This document shows positions 1 to 10,190 of a stretch of 64,000 nt of DNA, in pieces. The stretch covers positions 14,083,771-14,147,770 of the forward strand of contig ML681981.1 of assembly GCA_007922195.1 (NCBI GenBank), in the 5' to 3' direction. How positions within the stretch are numbered: the first letter of the stretch is position 1; each line of letters opens with the position of its first letter. The stretch comes from Podocnemis expansa. Taxonomy: Eukaryota; Chordata; Testudines; Podocnemididae. The position numbers and the translations under genes are program-made. Under the pieces are notes generated by a model. It made no database searches. It saw only the letters and a program-made list of their open reading frames with translations, and had not been told where the DNA came from.

Positions 1-912
1 CTAAGGATATTTGCATATAGATAGCAAACTTCTTGAAGTGGTAAATAAGAATAACAGATTCTTGTTCTATTCTTTTGCCTTAAAGTCATTAAATCTGTAT
101 TCATCTCTTATATTTCAATTATCCCTTTGTCTCTAAGATTCCTAGGAATCCTATTAATCTATTAGATTCACATATCTAGAACCTGTTTGACACAAGGTGT
201 AATTTATTAAACAAACTGAACATATAAAGCAGAAAACAGAAACCCAATGTACCTGTTTATGAAACTGCACCCAGGAAATCTGGCCCCATTGTATCACAGT
301 TTGCCATTTCCACTTCCAGGACATTAGGGCCTGTGAGCTGTGACCTCTTCCCTTGCTGCCACTATTCCACTATCCTCTGTTCTACTTCGGCCAACGGTTT
401 ACATTTGACTGGCGAAATAGGGGTAACATGCAGGAAAGACACACAGCCTCTCCCCTCTCTGTCAGCTGGAAATTGAGAACATTATGTTACATATATTTTA
501 TTAGGATCAGGCTCTCCTTGTGCTGGGAACTGTAATAAAATACAGGACAACATATTCCTACTCACAAAGAAAAGGAGGGAGCCAATGAATTTGTACTAGT
601 GGTGTGGTTAGCAAGGAAGATGATTCAGGTAACCACAGATAAGAGAAAACTCAGGGAAAAGATGATCTAGACTATTAGGAGTTTAATATTCTGAAGAACA
701 TAGAATAAAAAGTCATTTTCTAATATACAACTGCTGCTTCCAAGCATAAAAATGAGCAGAGTTCAGATGATGACAATTCCATATTTTAGCAACTTTGAGG
801 TTTTGAAATTTGATTTCTTTCTCACTGGCATGAAAACAAAATCTTCTCAACATTTTTGTGAAAATGGGCCTGTGTCAGGTGAGTATCTGTGTGTGTATAT
901 CATGCTCTAGAC
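1..912. other. unassigned AT-rich DNA
   Basis: I see no conserved coding, no RNA gene and no recognisable repeat here. The longest open frames are about 60 codons and look like chance. Confidence 0.6.
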
Positions 913-1100
913 CAGTGTTTCCCAGCCAGTGTGCCATCAGGCCTGAGCAGGCGTGCTGTGGAATTTTTTGAAAAATTTCTCAGAATTCTGGATTGACTCA
1001 TGACTATTCATGAGTTCATTGGGAGACTTTATGGTGGTGTGCCTCAAAATAATTAAAGGTCTCAAGTTGTGCCATGGCTGAGGAAAAGTTGGGAACCACT
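913..1100. mobile_element. short non-autonomous hAT (Charlie-like) element
   Basis: The left end CAGTGTTTCCCAGCC and right end GTTGGGAACCACT form imperfect terminal inverted repeats of the common hAT pattern CAGTGGTTCCCAAC. The roughly 190-bp interior has no coding potential. I could not find a clear 8-bp duplication; the right end abuts another hAT-like end, which may have obscured it. Confidence 0.6.
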
Positions 1101-1290
1101 CAATGTTCCCTCTAATCATTCGTAGGCTGTGTGCGCAAAAAATTTGTGCACACAAAAATTTCTTTGTGAGCACCAATATTAGCACTATTGAATTTGTGTA
1201 TACTTTATTTTGTTGTGCGTGTGGGTTTCATGACCTGTGTGCATGCAGAACCTTGTATGTGGGTCTCTCTCTCTCAAACAAAAAAAAACT
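1101..1290 (+). mobile_element. left-end fragment of a hAT element with TIR CAATGTTCCCTCTAA
   Basis: This starts CAATGTTCCCTCTAA, the same end as the larger element at 46994-48909. Both carry a GTGCACAC/TTTGTGC-rich subterminal zone. No matching right end is visible downstream, so the copy is truncated and its 3' limit is approximate. Confidence 0.55.
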
Positions 1291-4235
1291 TTCCAAGAAA
1301 AGTTTTTTGGAAATTTATGTCACTAGGAAACATTTCAACTTCAAAGAACCAGCACACTTTACCCAAGTTTTGGTAAAAATATTCCAGATGGATCTAAAAA
1401 TGATCCATTTTCACATTTCAGTGACTGTTGGCAATTGCAAAAAACAAGCAATAATCATCATAGCCAGAGATTTTCATAACAAAATAACATTTTGTCCATC
1501 ACTGTTATAATTAGGCAGTTATGTTGAATATGTATTAGATAAACATATCTTGGAGACTGCCTCTTGAAATGAATACTTTGGACCAGATACTCTATTATTA
1601 AATGTTACATTAATACTGACATGTCATCCACTTGCATCAGCTTGGGGTTTACATAGTGTTCTATTTCTAACACTTGTTTATTATTCACTATAGAAATGAA
1701 GCGTGTCCAACTACTCTTTCTGATGCTTGGATAAGTTTTAAAGAATTTATCTATGGTCCCCTGCTACCCAATTTAACTGGCAAAATAATTACCCTTACAG
1801 CACCTAAAAAGTTAAAAGCATACATGTGCCACAACATATATTACAACTATATACATGCAAGCATATCCAGAGGAATTATGGGGAGATATCAGTCTCCTTA
1901 CACTAAAATTTGACTTCTGAGGCACAGTATTATTCCTGCTCCTTGGCTGGATGGTTGAAACCAAGAATAATAGAATAAGACATTCTTGTTCACACCCCAC
2001 TACACTTGTCTGTAGGTGAATATGGTTATTGGAAAATAGTTGCAATTCATACCAATGTTTAAGTGAACAGAACCATTAATGTCTGTGAATGATTATTGAC
2101 AGCAGAAAAAATGAAGCATGAACATGACTGAACAAATCACAGATACATAGATGCAACAGATGTTTGAAAACAATGGTTAGTTGTAGTTAGGCAGCTTCAG
2201 AAATCACATCTGATTTCTCCACTGCTGTGTGTTCTGCATCCACTTCTGTATTTATTCTCCTTCTGTGAATATTCTGCCTATAGCTGTTCTCTAAGACATG
2301 CTTTCCTACATGGAGATGATTTGTTTCAGATTTGATTATTGGTGGGATCACTCAGGTGAATAAATATTGAGAAATTTGCAACAAAGAGCCCAGACCTGGA
2401 TTTTTTGCCACACAAATCTCTCAGTAACATCAAATCTCAACAGCAGCTTTGGGTGACTGAGTGATGCAATATCTGACCTAGACTCCCAAATAGGAATCTT
2501 AAAACTCATATATTTCTTTAACAGCTTTCATTGTAAGCTTGGGTTCATTTTACAGAATATGTGAATATATGAAAAGCTATTAAAAACTTGGTAGTTGTTG
2601 ATTAGTAGCAAAAATTTTGACTCAAGGTCACTGTTGTACAAGCCTTCTACAGGACTGGTGTTTTTTGGTTTTCTACATCCAAATGACTCCTCTCTGTGAA
2701 GAATCTTTGGAACTTAAACTATAAGAGCTTTAATATAAAAGCAGATGTGTAAATCTCTCTTCAAAATACTTATATTAGCATTAAGTAATATCATGCCCTT
2801 TAAAAGGGAGACAGTCTATCCTTCCATGGCTCCCTCTGGAACTCTGTCAGTTCATTGTCAGGATGCAGGAATATTGTTTAACTGTTTAAATCATCATGAG
2901 AAAGAGACAGTAAAGTAAAGAGACTGAATTGTCTCCGGTTACCATGAGTCAGCCTAGCTAATCAGTTGATTAATATTTACACAGCAGGTTGCAGATAGCC
3001 TATCTGGAAGAACTGCCTAAATAAGCTACAGAGCATATTATTCTCTGTACTATGGTTTCATAAAGTGCATAACATAGATGTATCTTTTTCTGTTAAATAT
3101 CAAGCTCTTATCTTCAAGGTAGAGTCTAAATTCTATGTTACCAAACAAAATACCAGGAAAGACTGGCCAGTTTTGATAAAATATAGAAAGATTAAACTTT
3201 TGAGAAAATAGTTGTGGGATTATTTGGGAGACAAACTTCCCTGGGTATCTCCCCGTTCTTACTGAAATATGTTCAATATGCAGCTTTTAATTTGCGATGC
3301 AGCGTTGCTACTCATTTGGGAATGACTCTGAAAGAAATTGGAGTCCATTGGTCCCTTGTGGATATAGAAACAAAGTGAACTGCCTTTGTAACTGTCTCTA
3401 CACAAACATGGCTGCTGCCCATTAATTTTAACTGAGATAGTACTAGTCCTACCCAAGACCTTTGAAGGACTCTCATTCCATTTGTATTTATATGGAATAG
3501 AATTCACTTTTTGCCTCTTATTGGTATACATGACATGCTTCTTTTATTCTGATATTTTCCACTGGAGAAAATGGCTAGATACAATGGGCATGATCCATGG
3601 AATACACGGCAGGCTGCATGCATGAAAAGGTTGTTTAAAGTTCACCTTCATACTCACTTTCTCTTGGCATAGCATTTGTATCACATTAGAGCAGCCATCT
3701 GAGTCTGCTCTAATTTACACTGGCTGCAAAGGGGCATAAGGGATTCAAGCTACAGTCAAGGCTAGGTTTGGGATTTGGTGTCTCCCAGATACACTTCCTT
3801 TTACCTCTGATACTGGCAACTGGGTTGAAGAGAGGTGTAAGGGCCTTTGTGGCTCTAGTGGTTCATCCTTACACTGGGATGATCCTACGTAGATCAATTA
3901 AACTAGTTTCTACTGGTTGTACAATGAAGGTAGCTGCCCTCCACTGGAGCTTTCAGCCTAATACTTCTGATTTCTTACAACAAGCTTAATAACCAATCTC
4001 TTCCCTTTCCTTCTAGCATTATCTAAAATGTAGTACTGTCTTTAAACATGAACTGGCATGGAATGGATTTAATGATCTAATGGATTTGTTTTCTAAATAG
4101 TTGGTGTGATTCTACATTTCTCAATAGATTATATTTGCTGTCATAAATTGTATTACACAGGAAGGTAAAAGAGATCTATATTTTAAAATTAAATCAGATT
4201 TTCTGTAGCAAACATCCCCAAAGAAAACCTCTGCA
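1291..4235. other. unassigned AT-rich DNA
   Basis: No family recognised, apart from a weak fragment near 3700-3725 resembling an old amniote repeat (CTAATTTACACTGG). No coding signal. Confidence 0.5.
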
Positions 4236-4239
4236 TTAA

Positions 4240-5495
4240 TAATTACAGACTCAGTCTCCAAAGTCAGAAGGGACCAATATGATCATCTAGTCTGACCTCT
4301 TGCACAATGCAGGCCACAAAGCCTCACCCACCCACTCCTGTAGTAAACTTCTAATCTATGACTGAGTTATTAAAACTCTCAAATAATGGTTTAAAGACTT
4401 TAAAGTTCAGAGAATTCACCAGCAAGTGAGTTGTGTCCCATGCTAAAGAGGAAAGCAAAATCCCCCCAGAGCCTTTGTCAATCTGCACTCAGGGAAAATT
4501 ACTTCCCAACTCTAAATTTGGCAATCAGTTAAATGTTCAGGACATGGGCAAGACTCACCAGATAGACACACAAGAAAGAATTCTCTGTAGTAACTTAGAA
4601 ACCACCTCATCTAACATCCCATTGCAGGTCACTGCCATGCCCACCACCACTAGTTAAAAAAAAAAAACCAAAAAAACCCCAGTAAATTGCCAAAGCAGGC
4701 TATCTAATCATATCATCCTCTTCTTAAATTTATCAAGCTCAGTTTTGAAGCCAGATAGGTTTTTTGCCCCCACAACATCCCTTGGAAGGCTATTCCAGAA
4801 GTTTGTTCCTCTGACGGTTAGAGACCTGCATCTAATTTCAAGTCTAAATTTCCTGAGGAACTGTTTATATCCATTTGCTCTTGTGCCTGTATTGACACTG
4901 AACTCAAATAATTCCTCTCCCTCCCTGGCATTTATTCATGTGATGTATTTATAGAGAGCAATCTCCTCTCCCCTTAACCTTCCTTTGGTTAGGCCAAACA
5001 AACTGAGTACTTTGATCTCCTCTCATAAGATAGGATCACTTTTGTAGCCCTTCTCTGTGCCTGTTCCAGTTTGAATTAATCATTCTTAAACAGGGGGGAC
5101 CAGAACTGAACACAATATTCCAGATGAGGTCTCAATGTTTTGTGTAACAGTACTAACACCTCCCTATCTCTACTAGAAATACCTTGCCTGATGCATCCTA
5201 GGACTGCCTTAGGCTTTTTCATGGCAACATTGCTTTGGTGGCTCATGGTCATCCTCTGAACAGCCAGTATGCCTAGATCCTTCTCTTCTGCCCTCACTTC
5301 CAACTGATGCACCCCCCAATTTATAGGAAAAATTCTTGTTGTTAGTCTTAAATGCATGTCCTTACATTTTCCACTATTAAATTTCATCTTATTTCAAATA
5401 TGCCAGTTTTCCAGGTCAACCAGATCTTCCTGTATGATATCCCAATAATTCTCAGTACTGGCAACACCTCCCATCTAGGTGTCATCCTCAAGTGT
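4240..5495 (-). mobile_element. CR1 LINE, 3' part (end of RT ORF plus 3' UTR)
   Basis: Read on the minus strand, this is the C-terminal end of CR1 ORF2 followed by the 3' UTR. The frame at 5387-5076 carries the CR1 signature GISSRDREVLVLLHKTL followed by RPHLEYCVQFWSP, the conserved region downstream of the reverse transcriptase fingers and palm. The 3' end at 4240-4320 has the usual CR1 3' box (AAGTCAGAAGGGACCAATAT in plus-strand sense). The element is 5'-truncated near 5495, which is normal for target-primed reverse transcription. An A-rich interruption lies at 4656-4680. There is no intact ORF, so it is a dead copy. Confidence 0.85.
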
Positions 5496-5499
5496 AGAA

Positions 5500-6227
5500 A
5501 GGATGTGGAATATACAAACTACAAGTGTTTAAATCACCAGAACCAGAAACTCCCTTATTACTGTGCCCTATTGTTCAAAACTCAGAACAGTACAATCAAT
5601 AATACATGCAGTCACACATTTCTCAGAAGACTTTCCAACACTGGAAAAAACATAAATAGGATATGTATTGATTTGGCATCTTACATTTTGAGTTTTCTAA
5701 TATTTGTTGGTATAAGCCAAAATGTTCAATTTAATAAAGAACAATAACAGTTTAATCTAGTTCTGGTATTAAAGACACCACACAAGATATTTCTAAGGTC
5801 TTCTTTAATGATTTCCTCTGGGCACATTAATATTTGAGAAAGATGACTTTTGAAATACCCAGATAATTTCTTAATCTGTGTTTTCATTGTGTTGTGTTGC
5901 ATTATGAAATTGCATTTTTCATTTAAAAAGTAATTATGAGAGATTTGCTACCAAATGTATAGCAAATAACATTGCTAATAGGCACTTCATTTTTCTGTCA
6001 CAGAATTTAACATTTGCAGACAATTATTGATGTTTGGGTCTAGCATATTTGTTACATCTCTTCTTCTTACAATTACACTCTTTTTTATTATTATTAAATG
6101 ACTGTCTTGCATTAAAATGGTAAGATCCCTCAACGCTTTCATAGCATGGTTCTTTTGCTTAACATATCTCTAGTCAGTCCTTTCTGCATTCAACTGACTC
6201 TGTTTCCATTCCTTAGGCTGTTAGCTT
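5500..6227. other. unassigned AT-rich DNA
   Basis: No recognisable feature between the CR1 and the first PLE. Confidence 0.5.
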
Positions 6228-6236
6228 AAGCAGAAA

Positions 6237-6736
6237 AACAAGGAGTCCTGTGGCACTTTTAAAGACTAACAAGTTTATTATCACATGAGCTTTTGTGGGA
6301 GAAAAGTCCACTTTGTCAGATGCTTTGAAGATATCGAACTTACAGAACGGGAGGAAAATAAATGCAGGAAAGTGTAAGTCATAGATTCAGATCAGACTAT
6401 TACAGCAAGTCAAAGCAGTAGTTTAGATTCAAACACTGAGGAACAGCATATAGAGGAATGTGAGGTGAAATAACCCATTGTAACAAGAAAAAAATCTGTA
6501 GTCCTTATTTAGCTTTGAAGCAAATATGTCAAATTTGCATATGAATTCCAATTCTGCATTTTCTCTTTGACGTTTCAAATTGTTATCCGTTTGTTTGAGC
6601 ATAGCTATTAACAAATCATCAATGGAGTGAGCAGAGAGATTGACGTGTTCCCCTATTGGTCTTTGACTATTATAATTTCTGATGTCAGACTTGTGTCCAT
6701 TTGTTTCTTTTGCACAGAGACTATCCTGTTTGTTTA
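6237..6736 (-). mobile_element. 5'-truncated Penelope-like element with GIY-YIG C-terminal remnant
   Basis: On the minus strand the frame 6614-6429 encodes the C-terminal end of a PLE endonuclease (ASKLNKDYRFFSCYNG, parallel to LNRDYGFFSHYNR in the copy at 8141). It is followed by the PLE tail, which ends in the plus-strand sense with AACAAGGAGTCCTGTGGC at 6237-6260. The 9-bp repeat AAGCAGAAA flanks it at 6228-6236 and 6737-6745, giving a 500-bp insertion. The hammerhead-type core seen in shorter copies is changed here (CTGACAA instead of CTGATGA). Confidence 0.75.
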
Positions 6737-6989
6737 AAGCAGAAAGCTCATGCTTTTAGTGGTGAAGACAGATTCAAGTCCACAGGTGAAGCCCAAATGG
6801 TGAGGGATTACTCCTGGAAAAGTGGACATAAATGAACAGAAAAGGGAATGCAAGTAAAACTACAAATACATGTATAAAGGGCATACAACGAATGGGAGTT
6901 GAAAGCTTTTTGCTTTTTTCCCTTTGGATGACCAGCACAATTTTTAAGTATACTTTTGGATATTATCTAAAGTATATGATGGAGAACAC

Positions 6990-7210
6990 TGCCCTGATTC
7001 AGCAAAGCACTAAAGCTTTAAGTATTTATCTTCAATCATATGTTTTAGTCCCATTGACATCAATAGCATTTAAAAGATATGCTCTAGGAATTATTTTGGG
7101 GAAATTCTATGGCCTGAGTTATACAGGAGGTCAGATTAAATGAGCACAGTGGTCCCTTCCAGCCTTGGAATTTATGAATCTATGTGCTTAAGTGCTTTGC
7201 TGAAGCTGCT
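6990..7210. repeat. ancient palindromic repeat split by a CR1 tail
   Basis: The left arm ATTCAGCAAAGCACTAAAGC and the right arm GCTTAAGTGCTTTGCTGAA near 7186-7205 are inverted. The centre contains TCCCATTGACATCAATAG, typical of an old amniote palindromic MITE. A CR1 3' tail sits inside it at about 7095-7183. Confidence 0.55.
7095..7183 (+). mobile_element. CR1 3' end fragment
   Basis: The sequence GAGGTCAGATTAAATGAGCA followed by GGTCCCTTCCAGCCTTGGAA and a short ATTTATGAATCTATG tail is the CR1 3' terminus with its octamer-like microsatellite. Only the last 80-90 bp are present. Confidence 0.75.
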
Positions 7211-7482
7211 CCTGTATGAGTTAAAAGGGCAAATGAACTACTCTGTATCTAAGATCTTTTTTTTTTTTTTAATATAGAAGAAATACATTTGGTTTTAAGA
7301 ATAAACAACTTACAAGAATGTTTGTGTGTGTCCAGACCAGAGGATTTCTTTTATAATATGGCTAATTCATTAGGAAGCTAATTCTTACTTGGGGGGTGTT
7401 TTCCTTATAATTTAAAGAAATCTTTAAATGAAGATGGCGGGGCTGGGGGAAGAAGGAGAGGAAAAGGGCAATCTGACATTTA
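7210..7482. other. unassigned AT-rich DNA with a short poly-T run
   Basis: A homopolymer T run lies at about 7257-7270. Nothing else is recognisable before the PLE copy. Confidence 0.45.
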
Positions 7483-7492
7483 GGAGGGTACT

Positions 7493-7647
7493 GCAAAACA
7501 AAGCAGTCTGGTGGCACTTATGAAGACTAACAAATTCATTTATTGCATGAGCTTTTGTGTGAGGAAATTTGTTAGTCTTTATAGGTGCCACCCAACTCCT
7601 TTTTGTTTTGCTGAACTAGACTAATATGGCTACCCCTTTGGAACTTG
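7493..7647 (+). mobile_element. short fold-back Penelope-like element copy
   Basis: The left arm (from 7493) is the inverted PLE tail, AAACAAAGCAGTCTGGTGGC onwards. The right arm is the same tail in direct sense and ends in the terminal segment CTAGACTAATATGGCTACCC. The two arms meet near 7560 and form a hairpin. Candidate target duplication: GGAGGGTACT (7483-7492) and GGAGGTTGCT (7648-7657), 8 of 10 matching. Confidence 0.7.
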
Positions 7648-7659
7648 GGAGGTTGCTAT

Positions 7660-8127
7660 TAACTTTGATCCTTGGCCAGTGGATTTTTGGGAAACAGTTT
7701 AGAAACTGGGTGGTTTTTGGTTTTGATTAGTTTACTGAAGTATTTTTATAATGGAATTTTTGTATTTAAAAGGTGGGAAAGACACACCTGTTATCTTTGC
7801 AGTGCATGGGAATTAACTGGGGGAGAGATGAGAATGATACACAGCAAAATATGGAAGAAATAATTAAATTAAGAAAAGGAAGAAAAAAACTGATCTTGAA
7901 AGTAGGAAGTAATTCCTCTAACCATGCACTAAATCACTACACATGATGTATTCCATTGTTTAACAAACAGTATACTGCATATGCAAAGTTACTAGATCCT
8001 TCATTATTCATCTGTGGATTCGCATACAATACAGAATTGAAATGGTCTCTATGCTGTGTTTAGAAAGTGTCAGATTCATTGTGCTAGCACTTCAAAAGTG
8101 AGAATGACTTCTGCATGAAGAAAAACG
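7660..8127. other. unassigned DNA
   Basis: Nothing recognisable. The 63-codon frame at 7672-7863 has no family features. Confidence 0.5.
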
Positions 8128-8400
8128 TTCTTTTGAGGTTGCATACAAACCTCAAGTCAGACCTCTACAACAGATCATTAAGGACCTCCAGCCTATTTTA
8201 AAAGATGTCCCCTCGCTCTCTCTAGCCTTGGAAGACAGACCTCTCCTCACCTACAGACAACCCCCGAAACCTTAAACAGATGCTTACCAGCAACTACAGA
8301 CCTAACAGAAACATTAAAGCAGGCACATATCCCTGCAACAAAACACGCTGCCAATTTTGTCCATGTATCTGCACTAAAGACACCATCACAGGACCTAATC

Positions 8401-8754
8401 AAGTCATTCACCTGCTCATCCACTAATGTGATTATTGCCATCATGTGCCAGAAATGCCCCCATGCCTTATACATTGGACAAACAGGACAGTCCCTATTCA
8501 TAAAAATAAATACACACAAAACTGACAAAAAAATCACAACACACACACACACACACACACACAAAACAGTTGCTGAGCATTTCCATTTTCCTAATCACTC
8601 CATTGATGATTTGTTAATGATGGTCCTCAAGAAAATCAATGGGACATCAAGACTTGAAAGAGAAACAGCCAAAATTCAAATAATATGCAGATTAGATTGT
8701 GTGAAAGCAGGGCTGAATCGTGACTATGGATTCTTTTCACATTATAACAGGTAA
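8401..8754 (+). pseudogene. PLE GIY-YIG endonuclease remnant
   Basis: This is the C-terminal endonuclease region of a Penelope-like polyprotein, the nuclease thought to nick the target during PLE retrotransposition. Visible features: the cysteine pair CQKCP followed by ALYIGQTGQSL (YIG motif); KINTH where an R-I-N-x-H pattern is usual; VAEHF; and the terminal GLNRDYGFFSHYNR block before the stop at 8752. The frame opens around 8401. Upstream cysteine-rich sequence (CNKTRCQFCPCIC) lies in other frames, so at least one frameshift exists. The first tyrosine of the GIY motif appears replaced (VIIAIM). A CA repeat inserts alternating His-Thr at about 8538-8562. Together these show a dead gene. The family assignment is firm; activity is excluded by truncation. 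Confidence 0.82.
8538..8564. repeat. (CA)n microsatellite
   Basis: About 12 CA units interrupt the PLE endonuclease remnant in frame. Confidence 0.9.
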
Positions 8755-9109
8755 TTTGACTTCACACTCCCTCTGTGTGCTGTTTCCTAGAGTTTGAATC
8801 CTTACAAATGCTGATTTGCTGTTGCAGTATGACTTGATCCCATGTCTTACACTCCCCTGCATTTATTCTCATCCTGTTCTGTAAATTCCCCCTCTTCAAA
8901 GTGTCTGACAAAGTCGGATTTTCTCCCACAAAAGCTCCTGCAATAAATAAATCTGTTAGTCTTTTAAGTGCCACAAGACTCTTTGCTTCTTTTGAGGTTA
9001 GTGGCAATTGATTTTTCTTCACATCCTGAAAGCAGAACATCTGATGTAATGCTATTGACAAGACTGAGAAATCAAGTTGAAGTGCAGGAGCTCACAAAAT
9101 GATTTAGAT

Positions 9110-9622
9110 CAGGGGTAAAAATACAATTTGGGGGCTCTAGAACACTCCCCTGTGGGTGGGCCCCCTGAACCCCAGCTCCTGGGTCCCCACATGCCAGTGC
9201 CCCCCCCCAACCCCAATACCTCCCCCAGTGCGAGATAGGTTGCCCCTGTACTTACCGGCGGTGGCATGGCTGGGGAGTTGGGCAACAGGCCTCAGGTCGG
9301 GGTGGCAGCACAGCTGGGGACGAGGCTGTAGGCCCCAGGTTTCGGACAGGGCTTGAGCCCCCCCAGCAATGCCCTTGGCCCCTTCCCCTGCCCACCAGAA
9401 CACAGCGGTACCCTGCTCCGGAGCCTGCTATTTTTAGGGGCCCAGTGTTCGGGACCCTAAAAATAGAACATGGAACTGGAATGCTGTGTTCCCGGGCGCA
9501 CTATTTTTAAACGCCAGGCCCTGGAACGCAGCGTTCTGTCTCCGTGTTCTATTTTTAAGGGCCCTAAAAATAGTGGGCCCCGGAGCAGCGTTCCAGGGCG
9601 TTCCACCTTACTTTAACCCCTG
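9110..9622. mobile_element. GC-rich non-autonomous hAT-like MITE (513 bp)
   Basis: The ends CAGGGGTAAAAATA and TTTAACCCCTG are inverted. Flanks ATTTAGAT (9102-9109) and ATTTACCT (9623-9630) match at 6 of 8, consistent with an old 8-bp hAT duplication. The interior is strikingly GC- and CpG-rich against AT-rich surroundings. It also contains inverted pairs such as CTATTTTTAGGGGCCC and GGGACCCTAAAAATAG. No transposase is visible; the open frames on both strands reflect base composition. Confidence 0.7.
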
Positions 9623-9783
9623 ATTTACCTGTATAGTTTGTAGATCAGGTTCAGTCTGTAAAGTGATGGAAGATCATTTGGGAAGAAAGATTATAAAAAG
9701 TGTAAGTGCTTTCACTGTTTCATTGAAGAAGCTGCTAATTAGTATTTGAGTTTAATCACACACACAAATTACATGATCACTAG

Positions 9784-10045
9784 TAAACAAACAATGAGTC
9801 TGGTGGCACTTTTAAAGACTAATACATTTATTTATTGCATGAGCTTTCACGGGAGAAAAATCCCACTTTGCCAGGCACTTGAAGAGGAAGAAGCACAGAT
9901 GAATGGGAAGAAAATAAATTTATACAATTAGTCTTTTAAGGTGCCACCAGACTCTTTATAAATAAATTTGTTAGTCTTTAAATGTGCCACTATGCTCCTT
10001 GTTTGTTTTGCTGAACTAGACTTACATGCCAGCTATCCCTTTGAA
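9784..10045 (+). mobile_element. fold-back Penelope-like element copy
   Basis: The left arm is the inverted PLE tail from AAACAAACAATGAGTCTGG; the right arm is the direct tail ending in the terminal segment (GCTGAACTAGACTTACATGC, then CTATCCCTTTGAA). About 80 bp of other sequence lies between, and the right arm holds a partial duplication of the TTAGTCTTT/TGCCAC block. Candidate TSD ATGATCACTAG / ATGATGGCTAG (9773-9783, 10046-10056; 9 of 11). Confidence 0.75.
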
Positions 10046-10088
10046 ATGATGGCTAGGGTAAATCTTCAATTTTCTAAGCCAGTGAAGC

Positions 10089-10190
10089 TACTGGGCCCAA
10101 TTCTAATCTTATATTAGGCAAATTTCATTTACTTGAATGGAGTTATACTTAAATTACACTGGCACAGGTCAGAGCAGAATCAGTTCCAGT
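10089..10190. repeat. ancient palindromic repeat
   Basis: The ends TGGGCCCAATTCTAATCTTA and GGTCAGAGCAGAATCAG, with the centre TTGAATGGAGTTA, match the general form of old amniote palindromic MITEs. It is diverged, so limits are approximate. Confidence 0.4.

Larger units (their letters stand above)
8141..8986 (+). mobile_element. Penelope-like retroelement, 5'-truncated, with 13-bp TSD
   Basis: A perfect 13-bp direct repeat, TTCTTTTGAGGTT, flanks the element at 8128-8140 and 8987-8999, fixing its limits. The body carries the 3' part of a PLE ORF (zinc-binding cysteines plus GIY-YIG nuclease) and then the PLE tail with TTAGTCTTTTAAGTGCCACA near 8957-8976. The reverse transcriptase is absent through 5' truncation. 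A (CA)n microsatellite has expanded inside the coding remnant. The tail ends GACTCTTTGC without the final roughly 40-bp segment seen in other copies. Confidence 0.88.

Noticed and set aside
8247..8564. 105-codon minus-strand frame
   Set aside because: It is the shadow of the PLE endonuclease remnant on the other strand, lengthened by the CA repeat.
9784..9900. Hammerhead-like core in the PLE copy at 9784
   Set aside because: The minus-sense box reads CTGGCAA instead of CTGATGA, so the core is broken in this copy.
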